A stretch of DNA of 64,000 bases, from contig NC_088319.1 of NCBI RefSeq assembly GCF_910592395.1, forward strand, positions 10,848,001 through 10,912,000, given 5' to 3'. The stretch comes from Lineus longissimus. Taxonomy: Eukaryota > Nemertea > Pilidiophora > Heteronemertea > Lineidae. Below, piece after piece: positions 1 to 10,901 of the stretch; positions within the stretch are counted from its first letter, which is position 1, and each line of letters starts with the position of its first letter. Below the pieces are notes generated by a model, which made no database searches, was not told where the DNA came from, and worked only from the letters and a program-made list of their open reading frames with translations. Both the position numbers and the translations under genes were made by a program.

Positions 1-1500
1 CTAGACAGACTAACATAAAATAAATTGGTTTATTGCATTAGAATTAGTGGATGTTTTTCTAGTATTTTAATCAAAATGCCAGTCAACAAATACCTGATGA
101 TGTTTGAGTCCATTTTGAATGAGGTTTCATCGCAAATTTCTACTGTGAATGTGGTTTCCATGAAAACCTGGTGTGTTTTTTTCTCAATACATTCTACATT
201 AGGCCAATACCTATATGAGAAAAATTGTAAAAAAAGGTGCTGACAGTATTCAGTGAAAAAGCCTTTTTCTATCTAAAGGCAGGATAGATAAATAGACTAA
301 AGTTTGCTTTTATGAGGCTAGCTATTCTACATATGTTTTCATTTGTCTCTAAAACATTATAAGAACCCAACAGACCTGCATCTCCAGGGAGTTCAGACCC
401 GAAGGGTTAAATGTAAACCATGCATTCAAACCAATTAAACACTGCCACCAAGGTAGGACAGTAGCACAACCTTGCAAATTGATGAAGACAATAGCACAAA
501 CATGCAATTGAAGTGGACAACAGCACAACCATGCATTATAACATCCAGATGTTTGGTATTCTCGTCAGACACTTTTTACAAATTTCATCAAGTGCTATAA
601 AAAGCTTAAAGGGGTTTTCACACGACCAACATTTCGGCCTACTTTTTACATTTTCTCGGGCGGTGAAAATGAACCGTCTAATTTCCTGTTTATAAGTCCC
701 GCGCAGAGCAGTAAGCTGATTCGGCCTAATGACCATGTGGACGATAGGGCCTGCGATTGGGTCCATTCAGGTATGACTTGATGCATCAACATCAATAGGG
801 CATTGTATTGCTTGTATGAAGTTCGCTTTAACATGAGTACACATCCATCACTGTACAATGCAAGTGAAATAAGGATGTCCAAACATCAGAGTAGACATTC
901 TGTCAAATTAATGTGGGGCGATCTGCATGACCGTGTAGACAACCCAGCCACAGATAAACATCAAATACACACCCAAATAAACACTCAAATAAACACAATA
1001 AACACTTAACTGGTTCGGGTACAAAACACTAAATCACAAGCAACATAACGTGCACTTTCATCTGATGCCCTCACGGACAACCTAAAATATGAAAATAACA
1101 TTAAAACAACAGAAATACATGTACAACAAAAGTTACACAAATTAAAGGGAAATTTGGATAGGGTGTATCAAAAAGGTGATATTGCAATGCTCCTGGGAGC
1201 ACAGGTTTATAGTTGACCGTCACTCATGTATTATGGATGTAATAGACTCAAAGTTGTACACAAACGCTTTGTAGAATGTTTGCGTACAATTTCTAATGTA
1301 CTCAGTCACTTATTCTTTGAAAGAGCGGGCTACGGATATACTTCCAAAACTCTTACGTCTGAGGTATCTAAAAATATTTTCTTAACCAGAATTAGACCAA
1401 TTACGAACCATTTGATGCAACATACTAAAACCTTTCCCAGCCATTTTAGGCTTGTTTTACAGGCTGCACTTTTTTCTAGTAAAATGGACTATACTGGAAT

Positions 1501-1563
1501 TTGGGGGAAGGGGCAATGCACTTATAACCTTATTTTGGGGAGGGGCAATGCCACTTATAACCT
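1501..1563. repeat. Tandem duplication of about 30 bp
   Basis: Two adjacent copies of a roughly 30-bp unit containing GGGGCAATG followed by ACTTATAACCT, differing by small indels. It looks like a replication-slippage product. Confidence 0.6.
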
Positions 1564-1732
1564 TTAATACCGAACTGGAGAATTAAAAAATTTAACAGAG
1601 CATTGCTACAAGGGCAATAAGATTTATATCAGAAACTCTTCATAGATTTGAGCATTTATAGTAAGTTTAAGGGTGGACCAAAAGCCACAGCCATTTTGTG
1701 TAGATTTTGAAATCCTTTAACCATTATAACTC

Positions 1733-1915
1733 CATCTAAAATGAAGTGGCCAATTTAAAACACAGGAGCCTGTTCTCTGGAAAACAAAGAACATACTCCC
1801 ACCCATGAAAATGCCATTCCCTTTGTTTTTAAGGAGTTCTGATTGCTTGAGGATTACAAGTTCTCGCAAAAATGGTGGTACCTATGGTCAACCCCTAGCC
1901 AAGTTTTGCTCACAG
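1733..1915. repeat. Foldback MITE family copy (decayed)
   Basis: It shares the arms and centre of a palindromic family seen elsewhere in the window (43,290-43,490; 45,215-45,420; 52,945-53,235; intron 1 of each lectin). The hallmarks are TCTGGAAAACAAAGAAC in the middle and an outer arm with AAGTTCT and AAAATGGTGG followed by ACC. The copy is diverged and has no coding capacity. Confidence 0.5.
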
Positions 1916-2098
1916 CCAACTCATCCACGGTTCAGCAGATATAGGTCATTAAGAAACTTCAGAAAATGTCAAGAATCTGGGACAACAGATCGAAATAACA
2001 AATCACAAATTCAAATTTCGAATTCCACAGACACACTTGCGGCTGAGACGCCAATTAGAGACAGGAACAACAGCGGAACGCAACTTCAAGAAACCACT

Positions 2099-5000
2099 TC
2101 AGATTTTTACGTGTAATTTTTTTTCAAATACCTCCTCGCCGTTTTCGGGATCTTTTTCAGTCAGTTCCGAAAATTCGTTACGGATAAACACGGGCGAGGT
2201 GGGCGCAGATAATGACGTTACCGTGAGTAAGGGGTTCTCCTCCAAATCGTCCTTATGGTCGCCATAGTTTATCGTCACCGTTTGTTTGTTGCCATGGTTA
2301 CTCTGTAACGAATCAATAGAGTAACATTCAAACGCTGCAATTTGGTAACGATTCCGTCGGAAGCGGCAGTTGGTGTCGTGACACGAGGTTGAAGATTCTG
2401 ATTCGTTAATTGAGACGGCTTGAAATTCCCTGCGGCTCGATGTAGAGGATGTCTTATAAGTGGTTCGAGGATGCACTCAAGGTTAGATGATGGCAATATA
2501 CAACAATGAGCTAACAGATTTAGGACACAGGAAAACATCTCGTAAAGATAAAAAGATAGCTGTTAATTAGTTTGACCACATCTTGACATCTTGACTACAT
2601 ATTGATTGTTATTGTGCAATTTGGCAGGGGGTTGCATAAATCACAGAAGGACCAGTAAGTTCGGAAATGCCCGTTAAAAGTTCAAGTCGACTGGGCTATT
2701 GCCCCAGCCGTGAATGGCTCATAAGACCAGAGCTTATCCCGGATTCTGAGGCATTAAGCAACTAGGAGTATTACTCCCCCTGGATAGGATGCTGGTCTAT
2801 CGCAGGGTATTTTCCCAGGCAAGCCTGGTACCCATTTACTCCTGTGTGGAGAGAAGAAAGTAGGGCTACGTGCCTTGCCTGAATACACAATGATGAAACA
2901 GTGTTGATCCATCCAAGTGTCAACGTTATGACCTTCTGGTTCTGAGCCTGGTGTTCTAACCACTCTGCCACTGATCCCCTTGTAATGACTAACCTCTTTG
3001 CTTATTCTGTACAGAAACTGACCTGTTTGCTAGTTTTACTCCCAGTCGACTCCTTGCGTGACACCTCTTCTCCCTGGTCACTATTTTGATTATTGCCTGT
3101 CCTCAACGCCACGCTGCAACTTCTGAATGCTGGCTGTCGGGAGGACTCTCGCTCTTCCCGTACCCTTTTGATGTAGTTCCTGAAATAGTCGCTTGAAAAT
3201 TAGTAAAGATTCAAGAGACTTTTTGATGTTTTCTCCATCCTTGGACAAGGCACTTTACCTAATTAAACAAGAGAAAACTTAAAACTTTTTGATTCACAAC
3301 AACGGATTAAGAGTGCAAGTGCCAATTTTTTTGTATGAATTTTTATCACCAAGCTAGCTCCTGATTTTCATCCTTGGGCAAGGCACCTTAACCCTTCAGC
3401 TGTGGGTATGTACATGTACATGGACCCCATGACGTGCTGGTGTAGGCATAGCACGTCATGGCTCCTTCAAATTTTAATTCACTATTTCTTGCTCGCACCC
3501 ACTACTATTAAAGGGACAATATAGGCAGCAGCTAGGCAGGCAAGATAAAGTTACACGAAGTCGCCAACACAGGTCTCCCACATTTCACAGTACGTCGAAA
3601 TGATTCATGCTTGTACGAGGAATATATTTAGTGCTGTATCTGACATGACCCAGGGCCCTACTGTGTATATTAGCCACCTGAAGATGGCCAAATTAGCCTC
3701 TCTGCTCCTGCCTATAGTCCCCCATTAAAGGGAAGCTATGGGAATGATTCCCCATTCGACCAACAGTTACAACCTTAACATATTCCTAAACTGCGTATTC
3801 TTAAAAACAACTGTGGCTCTTGGTTTTATAAATAAACAAACATTAATGAGTGAAATGGATGAGTTTATTTGCTTATTTTTGAATCAAGTATGCCGCCATC
3901 TTGGTGGATTTTAATCTGGTCTCTCCTCCAAACCGAGAGCCAATGACATCATGGATGCAGCCATTGTGACAATCAGCTGTTCGAACAATGGCGAATGCTT
4001 GGAATGACAGATGACAGTTCTTCGATTTCTTCGGGTTCTTCGTCGACGTCCGGCGATGAATCCTTCGATTACAACCGTGCATCACCAGAAGAACAAGCAG
4101 GTCTAGTTCCCTATGCGTTTGAGCCAAAGTACCAGGGCAGAAAAAGGTCTGGAAACTTAGTGGAAACGAGTAGTACTCGCCTTGATGAAAAAACTCCACT
4201 GCATCCATGACGTCAATCGCCCGGGAGATTTGAACAAACATGGCTACCCCCCCCCAAACTGCTTAATATTAAATGCAATTTTCTGCACTATCTAGGAATA
4301 TTCATCATATCCTTGGTGTAGAGTATTTGTTTGTCATGTAACTTGGTATGTATTTGTTTAAAAAAATATTTGATTTTGCTGCATCAATTTATTCCCATAG
4401 CTTCCCTTTAACATGCTAAATACGCTTGGGGAACGTTAGTTCCCAAGTATAGATGGCTCACTTTTGAATAGTTTTGACCTTTCAGATAAAAGTAAGCTCT
4501 CCTGTTCAGTATTAGTGTCCACTGTCAGCATCAGATGGCGCTGGCCTACAAATGACTACCGCAGCAAAAGAGTTTAATTATCGCTCCCTACAATATTGGT
4601 ATAAAAGATTTTTAAGACAGAATTTAGTGCTGTTCGTGTTGGTTATAAATGTGCACGGATAATTACTTGATATGTAAACATACATGTATCTGATTAAAAT
4701 TGTTAAGAGTTTAGAGAAAAGTAGAGCTATAGGGTATGAAGCAATTTGGAAATTAGCCAGTCACCGAGAAGAAAGAGCTTTCCCAGTTGCCAAGGACAAC
4801 TCGGCAAGTGGGTTTGCCAATTCCAAGAAAAACCAAAAAACACATTTTAGTTGAAATCAGACATGTTCTACATGTACATGTTGACAAATTCATCCAGTGC
4901 ACATTCAGTGATATTCTAAAGTGAGGAATCTCATAATTTTTCCTCGGGAGGCCATACAAAAATATGTCGGATAGCTATGCTATGTTTTTATGGTGTATGT

Positions 5001-5985
5001 TATATGTTGACGCCGGTCCATATCCCCATTGAAATGAAAAATCTTTTGTTTCAACTACTATGAAATGATTGTTTTCTGTGATTTTCTTTTGGCAAACCCG
5101 CTTGATGAGTTCCCTACCTCTTGGTTGGCAGAAAATAAGTTTAAAGGAGTACCCCGTTCATATGTAATCGTGGGTAAGGAAAATAGAAATGCAGTTATAC
5201 ACAATGCTGCAGTGCATTTAAATGCAATTTTGCTGAAACGAACGGCAGAAAAGTTTTGTATAGTTTTGACAATAAGATGCCAGAATCAATAGATGAATTA
5301 TGAATTTGTCTTCAAAATGTTAGAGGCGAGGATAAGAATGACCTTCGAAAAATGGATTATATTAAAGTGGTCGCCGTTCGTAATTACCAGGTCCAGGAAA
5401 ATAGAAATGCAGTTATACACAATGCTGTACATTGTAGTGCAGTTATCATGCATATGAATTTGTTGAAACTCGGTACTAATATAGTGTTTGAATATCTGTT
5501 TTTACAACGGCATTGTTGATATTTATATCCAGTACATACTTACATAGTTCGAAATTTTCAAATTCAATTCTAAATTTCAATTATTTAAAAAACGGCGTAG
5601 GTCTTTAAAAAATTGGACTTTTTAAAGGGAATTTTTTACTTAAAAGAAGGGGAATTGAAAAAGCTAAATTCAGTAGAAAATTGATAATGAGAGGAAGCTA
5701 AACCAGCACCACCTATGTTTGGCACTAAAACCCCTCTTACCGTATTCGAATACCGGCCGCACCAATAAATATGAAGCCAACAATCGTTGTGCAAAACGCG
5801 ATCGCTATAGTTTGGGTCAGGGTCAATTCTTTAATTTCTGAAATGAACGATAGATATGGCGTTATTTGATTGGTCGGTTTCCTCTTACCTTATCCGCAAG
5901 ATGGCGGCTACCAGGAAAAATGTGCCGAGGATGGCGGAGCATGTTGATATTACGAGGATTTGATGACGAGTGAGGCGCCCACCTT
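2099..5985 (-). CDS. 3' end of a single-pass membrane protein gene with alternative TM exons (partial)
   Basis: I do not recognise the family. The last exon (2,099-2,429) follows a CAG acceptor and reads 109 residues to a TGA. It is hydrophilic, rich in Ser, Glu, Asp and Asn, and ends in HVKI, a Val-x-Ile C-terminus that fits a class II PDZ ligand. Upstream on the minus strand lie two alternative 97-bp exons (5,889-5,985 and 5,741-5,837), each encoding a hydrophobic transmembrane stretch ending in Arg-Ile. Both leave two bases, and the single leading base of the tail exon completes an Arg codon after either one. The parts therefore give a TM segment plus a cytoplasmic tail of about 110 residues. 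The intron between them (about 3.3 kb) contains two TTAA transposons. The ectodomain exons should lie at higher coordinates; I could not find them in the window. The exon structure is seen directly; membrane topology and PDZ binding are inference. Confidence 0.6.
2740..2985. repeat. Dispersed invertebrate repeat (SINE-like?)
   Basis: It contains the phrases GGATGCTGGTCTATCGCAGG, TGTGTGGAGAGAAG and GTGCCTTGCCTGAATACACA followed by a proofreading-like tail. I recognise this layout as a common interspersed repeat of marine invertebrates. No tRNA-like boxes or TIRs are clear, so the class is uncertain. Confidence 0.35.
3508..3728. mobile_element. TTAA-flanked MITE, copy 1
   Basis: Bounded by TTAA on both sides, with imperfect inverted ends (GGGACAATATAGGCAGCAG on the left, CTGCTCCTGCCTATAGTCCC on the right). 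A second copy with the same body is at 11,152-11,376. The TTAA target suggests mobilisation by a piggyBac or Kolobok-type transposase; that is inference. Its right TTAA is also the left TTAA of the next element. Confidence 0.65.
3725..4411. mobile_element. TTAA element with perfect 21-bp TIRs
   Basis: A 687-bp element starting TTAAAGGGAAGC and ending in its exact reverse complement; the inverted match runs 21 bp with no mismatch. It carries a short plus-strand reading frame (3,995-4,210). No transposase is present, so it is non-autonomous. It lies in the intron of the membrane-protein gene. Confidence 0.75.
3995..4210 (+). pseudogene. Acidic Ser-rich fragment with PYAFEP motif inside the TTAA element
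   Basis: The frame opens with a Ser/Asp-rich run (SSSISSGSSSTSGDESFD) followed by GLVPYAFEP. The combination of an acidic serine tract and a PYxFEP motif resembles the N-termini of invertebrate proteins that carry a P2X7-like C-terminal zinc domain, many of which appear to be transposon-encoded. The cysteine-rich domain itself is missing and the frame stops after about 30 more residues, so this is at best a relic. The family assignment is from memory of motif style and is tentative. Confidence 0.3.
4412..5142. other. Intronic spacer, nothing recognised
   Basis: AT-rich sequence within the inferred intron of the minus-strand membrane-protein gene. No credible exon, TIR or tandem repeat is seen. 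Confidence 0.5.
5143..5600 (+). repeat. Two adjacent copies of dispersed repeat family D
   Basis: The phrase GAAAATAGAAATGCAGTTAT and following ACACAATGC occurs at about 5,175 and again at about 5,397. The second copy continues through AGTGCAGTTATCATGCAT and an AT-rich TTCAAATTCAATT end. Related copies lie at 11,495-11,560 (minus), 40,028-40,125, 43,020-43,130, 48,590-48,700 (minus), 55,455-55,545 and 58,862-59,065. No coding capacity. Confidence 0.55.
5741..5837 (-). other. Alternative transmembrane exon, downstream member of pair
   Basis: A 97-bp exon flanked by tttcag and gtaagagg on the minus strand. In the frame set by its phase it encodes 31 full codons: a short polar start (IKELTLTQ), about 20 hydrophobic residues (IAIAFCTTIVGFIFIGAAG), then Ile-Arg-Ile and a split Arg. 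It aligns without gaps to the exon at 5,889-5,985, sharing LT, Q, C, I, G, F, AA and RI at the same positions. Confidence 0.6.
5889..5985 (-). other. Alternative transmembrane exon, upstream member of pair
   Basis: A 97-bp exon with the same length, entry phase, exit phase and donor (gtaagagg) as its partner. It encodes a polar start (GGRLTRHQ), a hydrophobic stretch (ILVISTCSAILGTFFLVAA) and Ile-Leu-Arg-Ile plus a split Arg. Only 51 bp separate it from the partner exon. Because 97 is not a multiple of three, including both exons would break the frame. Confidence 0.6.
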
Positions 5986-6155
5986 CTGAAACAGGGAGAG
6001 GAAAACTGATATAAAAATATGGTACATGTATTACATCTTGAAAACTCTTTTTTTCTTTTCAAATTTTTGCAGACTGAGTCTGGAAAATCCTTCTATGATA
6101 GGAAGACAAGAAATCACGAGCTACTTCTGAAACAAGGAGAGGAAAATTGATATAA
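5983..6155 (-). repeat. Tandem duplication of the TM-exon acceptor region
   Basis: About 36 bp around the acceptor of the 5,889-5,985 exon (plus strand 5,983-6,018) recurs at about 6,120-6,155 with few changes. The second copy keeps a tttcag acceptor, but the sequence after it does not encode a hydrophobic segment. It looks like a decayed third unit of the exon duplication. Confidence 0.45.
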
Positions 6156-6348
6156 AATCTGACTTAATACATAGACCGGTTTATCCAGAAATCTTCAAGT
6201 GAACTTGGAGGAGTTGCTAAATCAGTACTACAAACTCTCACCAGTAGGCCTAGGCCTATCACCAGGTTGTAGTAAGACAAACTGGACAAAAAGATATGCG
6301 AAGAGTCTCACTGTAACTCAGGGGTTTGAACCAGGGACCTCTTGGGCA

Positions 6349-7031
6349 GAGTTCGACTGTAACCCGAGGTTGGACTCGGTCGGGTCGAGCTCCAGTCGAA
6401 CTTCATTTTTTCCGCGGGTACCGACCCGAGTGACGTCATATCTGACCTAGTTAGCTACTCGGGCTCAACCCTCGATGGCATGAGCGTTGAACTCAGCAGA
6501 CTCGACAAAAACCACGTGACAAAATGGCGGCCTCGAAAACGTAAGGGATAAATTCGTGATTTTTACATTGTTATATCCAATATTGTGTACTCCTGTAATA
6601 ACGCTGTTGATAAATATTGATAGCTGTTATGTGAAGCCATTATTATCGGGTGAATGGGATAAAGTTCGGTCAAAAGTGTCACGAACACCCCCCTTCCAAC
6701 TCTGAAGTGGGCTCTGAAGTCCTGCAAACTGAATTGCGGGATAACATTTTCTGCAAATCCAGTTATTTTGGGCACCCATTTCCTTCTGGCGAACAAACAT
6801 AGTGTCCATAAATGTTCTTGACTTGTCAGCTCTACATCTATTGTACTATTGGGGAAAAATGAAGTCTAAAAATTCGTATATTGCCGCTATATCCGCCATG
6901 TTTAAACAAACCAAATCAACCCGAACCGACTCGACTGCGTTCGCGTGCTACCCCTACTCGACATGCGCATTTAAGGCATGATGTCATCGCCTGAGGAACT
7001 CTAAACCGACCCTAGAGTTACAGTCGAACTC
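6349..7031. mobile_element. Harbinger-like element remnant
   Basis: A 683-bp element with 15-bp perfect inverted ends (GAGTTCGACTGTAAC). Its interior has further CG-rich inverted stretches and, on the minus strand, a short Harbinger-type transposase fragment. The central catalytic part is missing, so it cannot move on its own. Confidence 0.6.
6563..6796 (-). pseudogene. Harbinger transposase N-terminal fragment
   Basis: It reads a segment with FSLQDFRAHFRVGRGVF followed by VTLLTELYPI. This matches the FRxHFRMxRxTFxxLxxxL helix region that precedes the DDE domain in Harbinger/PIF transposases. No DDE residues follow and the frame closes within the element. The match is by motif only. Confidence 0.45.
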
Positions 7032-7790
7032 AGCCTTGGCTGTAGTCCAAAGACCCAAGCCTGACCAGACCACAGCGACCCCTGGATTTCATCCTGACGC
7101 TGTCTCAGTGTCTTTGTTTTTTGGTTTTCATTTTTAGATTACTCTTTATTGACGACAAAACATGCATATACAGGTATAACAATAAAACACATGAGGTTTT
7201 TTTGTGTTTTTTTTAAATCGTGCCTTGACCCTCCCCCCTCCACTACCACAACCACCAACCCCAATTACATCCTGTCCTTAACTCATGTCTAGTGTTGTCA
7301 GGATTCGCTAAATAATTCACGTCCGTAATGAAAACAACTACAGCTATAGCACAATCCTGATGACAACACCCAATAAAATCATTTATTCATAGATACATTG
7401 TCGTGATGCGTCAAAACAACTTCCGACACTTCCCGATTTACTGATCAAGCTCATCGTCTCGTGTACGTCGTAGTGTCAGTAACTGCCAATCCGTCACCGC
7501 ACCATTTCCCGCCCGATGTGACATAATTGTTTTGCGAAGGTAACGAAGGTGACATGTGTGAGATCATTGATGTTCAATTATCCCTCTGGTGATCACTGCA
7601 CGCGACAATTGTCCGGTTAATTTGCGGATGAGGGTATCAATGATTAAATGGTTTCAGAGTCCCTGGAGCAAATAGTAGTCGGGATGATCGAAAGCTTCCC
7701 TATTTATAAACATTCTCCTAATCATATTCAAGCATATTCTCCCTGCCAATATTAACTTCCATGTTGCGATGTCGGAATGAGATTGCATAG
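7032..7790. other. Intergenic, nothing recognised
   Basis: AT-rich sequence with a C/T-rich stretch near 7,225-7,260. No exon-like frame or transposon ends identified. Confidence 0.5.
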
Positions 7791-7793
7791 TGT

Positions 7794-8195
7794 AATCAGA
7801 CTGAAAATCTCTCTGCCAGCATTAGAATTAGCTTCTATGTTGTGATGATACTGTACATTACCGGTGTACATTGCAAATGGGTTATAGTGTATATAATCAG
7901 ACTGAAAATCTCTCTGCCAGCATTAGAATAAGCTTCTATGTTGTGATGATACTGTACATTACCGGTGTACATTGCAAATGGGTTATAGTGTATATAATCA
8001 GACTGAAATTCTCTTTGCAGCATTAGAATAAGCTTCTATGTTGTGATGATACTGTACATGGGTTATAGTGTATATAATCAGACTGAAAATCTCTCTGCCA
8101 GCATTAGAATAAGCTTCTATGTTGTGATGATACTGTACATTACCGGTGTACATTGCGAATGGGTTATAGACTGTAATCAGACTGAAAATTGCCGC
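7794..8195 (+). repeat. Tandem repeat, 101-bp unit
   Basis: The phrase AATCAGACTGAAA starts at 7,794, 7,895, 7,996, 8,076 and 8,175, giving units of 101, 101, 80 and 99 bp. The 80-bp unit has lost the TTACCGGTGTACATTGCAAA part. A degenerate half unit precedes the array from about 7,715. The reading frames across it are repeat artefacts. Confidence 0.85.
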
Positions 8196-8400
8196 AACTA
8201 CAGATTCTTAACTCACTTCGGAGATAAAATTACAAAAATGTATGTTATTCAAAATGAAACTATGTCAACTAAAATCTTTTTATGTTAATCATCTTAACCC
8301 GAAACAAACTTTCGAGTGACTGGACGGCCTAAAAGGTGTATACAGATGAAATGCCCAAGCCTAGGCCATTCAGGGGCAATGATGGTGGCAAATTCAAGCA

Positions 8401-9460
8401 GAGACAGAAGGCTTGTGGTATTCGACTCGATGACTCGACGACGCGATGACTCGATGACGCGATCAAGTTGGAATCTTTTTAAAGAATATCACTGCCTGGA
8501 CTGTAATTTATACATAGAATCATAAGTGGAGGAAAATAAAAAAGAACCGATCATTACCAACCCCTTTCCAGCTGTTTTCACCGTATCTAATCCGACCATT
8601 TTTCGTTTCCTACAAGTTCGCATTTTTGATAAAACCATGCGCCATGTTGCTATGCAAGCTTACCGTCAATACAGCTGAATACACCTAAATATAGCTGGTT
8701 CAGATCAACCTCCTACCCAGGTTCTTTACGAGCAGAAATTCCAATGTTAAAATGACACGCGAGTTCCTGGAGACAAGGTTGGCTCTGGATATCCGTTCAG
8801 CACGGCAATATTAAATGTCCTATACACCTTTCCAGAAATGGGGCGCTGAGTGTCCGAAATAGTGATGTCATAAGGGGAAACTAGGCCTGTGGTGGAGGGA
8901 CAAAGGAGATAGTCATGGTTGACCAACACACTTGGATGCCTTTAATGACGGACAAGGGGGAAAAAGTTAGTTCCAATGCAAGCCACCAATTTCGGAAAGC
9001 ATGTATAGGGGCTGATGTATTGGGGGGGGGGGGGGGGGGGGGCAGATGTCAAGGGGCGGAAGAGGGACTGAGTGACTGAGTCTAAAAAGCTGCACATATG
9101 CGAAATTCCGATTGTTGACAGACTACCACATGACATCTGACATTGGCCACTGGAAGCTTGTTTGTCAATTAAATCTCCGGTCATTTTGCATGCTATGAAA
9201 CGTCCGCGAGTCCTTTAAATATCAAAATCAATCGCGGGGACCAATCTTCAGTGGCCATGGCTGGGGGGGGGGGGGGCACATCCTTCTACATACCGTAGCT
9301 GGGTATGGGAAGGCCGAGCTAAAACCTCTGCTGTTGCAGCGGTAGCCCGGAGACCAGGATCATGGGATTCCGTATTTTAGCAAAATCCATAGCAACGATC
9401 GCGTCATCGAGCCATCGCGTCGTCGAGTCATCGAGTCGAATACCACAAGCCGAGACAGAA
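8401..9460. mobile_element. MULE-like element with 54-bp TIRs and 9-bp target duplication
   Basis: The element body is 8,410-9,451. Inverted ends begin GGCTTGTGGTATTCGACTCG and match over 54 bp with one difference. Both sides are flanked by GAGACAGAA, a perfect 9-bp direct repeat (8,401-8,409 and 9,452-9,460). Nine-bp duplications with long TIRs are typical of Mutator-like elements. The interior has no transposase and contains G runs of 21 (9,022-9,042) and 14 (9,263-9,276) bases. Confidence 0.75.
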
Positions 9461-10900
9461 CCACATCATCAAATACAGACTTCCAGTCCTGCACAAGGAG
9501 GATGAAAACTGTCAACTCTGCAAACTGTCTCTTCACCCCTGACCTCATTTGAATGATATATACGCAATTCCTCCGAAGCCAATTATTAAAGGTACAGCAC
9601 CACCGCCTGCCCAAGAAGACCCAGACGTTGAAATCTGCCCCACGCGACCTCTAAATACACATTTCTCCAATGGTATTGACCGCTATTATCCAAAAACGAT
9701 GATATCGGACTTCGAGGTGATGAACTGTACCAAGTCTATGAATAAATACAATTTTGTGTCTACACATTCACCAGTATTGATCTCAATGTCATCATTGATA
9801 GACGAAAGTGGTCAATATGGTGTAGCTGAGGAAGTAATCTGATTGGCTATTTTGGATGAGAGGCTGAGAGCTTGGTCAAATAGTGGGTCACTTTTGTGGC
9901 GTCAGCGATTCAGCTGAGTATGCGGAAACTAATCCATTATGAATATTTGTAATATTCCATTTCTGATATTAAATTGCCATGGCCACCACACTGACAATTC
10001 CATTCCACACACACTGGCAATAACCTTGAATAAAAAAAACGTCACCAGATCTCGCAATTTTTTCGAACAAATTGATTCATGATATCATGGGATGTATGCA
10101 AGGCTAATCCTATCATTTCACCACCAATATATGGCTAATCCAGCCATTACGTTGATGCAAAAATGTTTTGGCATGGTACGCAGTGAATTGGTGTTAAAAG
10201 ATGCTGGGTTTCAGAATGATAGGTAACGCAGTCCACATAGTATTGTTGATGATTAGTCATGTCCTTTTTTGTGTCGATATTGATGGGGTATTTTGATGTG
10301 CAGTCAAAATCTTCTTAAAATAGTCACATCCCTGAAAGAGATCGAGACAACCGCTTCTTAACAAATGTCAAGCCAAGGTTAATGTCGTGATGATTGTCAT
10401 TCTAATCTCATGAATCCGCGACCAATGGTCTCAAGAGTATTGACTTAGTCTACTGGGAGGGGAGACCTCAGTGACAATTAACCGCTGATCAATAGACAAA
10501 GTGACCTTGTAGATTTCGTGACGCGATATCGTTACTATTTGCTTGAGGAACATTGTATTTATCTTCACTTCAACATGTACATGTATGTACATGTAGAGTA
10601 GAACCTCTCTATTAAGGACACCCTCTACTTGCACAGCAAATTATCATAGTGATACTCAAAGCCAATGTCAATTCTATTACGCTTTACTCTCTATTCATGC
10701 ATTTCGTGCCATTATACTCCTTCATATGTACAATGCACAGAGTCATTCAAACTATACAGAATCTTTGAGTGAGTTTTCTCAAAAAGAAAAATTTGCTGAT
10801 TTGGTCTCTTCGTGAAATCATCGACGAATATATATGAACTAACGCTGTACCCCTTTAAGCGGTGCTGCTTGATTGGTGCATGGTGTATATCTGACTGATG
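9461..10900. other. Intergenic, nothing confident
   Basis: It contains a short fragment of the mariner-like MITE (about 10,588-10,625, AGTAGAACCTCTCTATTAAG). An open frame of 97 codons at 9,549-9,842 (+) has no recognisable domain or splice support. Confidence 0.45.
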
Positions 10901-10901
10901 A

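Larger units (their letters stand above)
1..2098. other. Intergenic, no gene recognised
   Basis: AT-rich sequence with short random reading frames on both strands. None shows a credible splice site, domain or codon bias. It holds a short direct duplication (1,501-1,563) and an old foldback-type repeat (about 1,733-1,915), listed separately. Confidence 0.6.
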
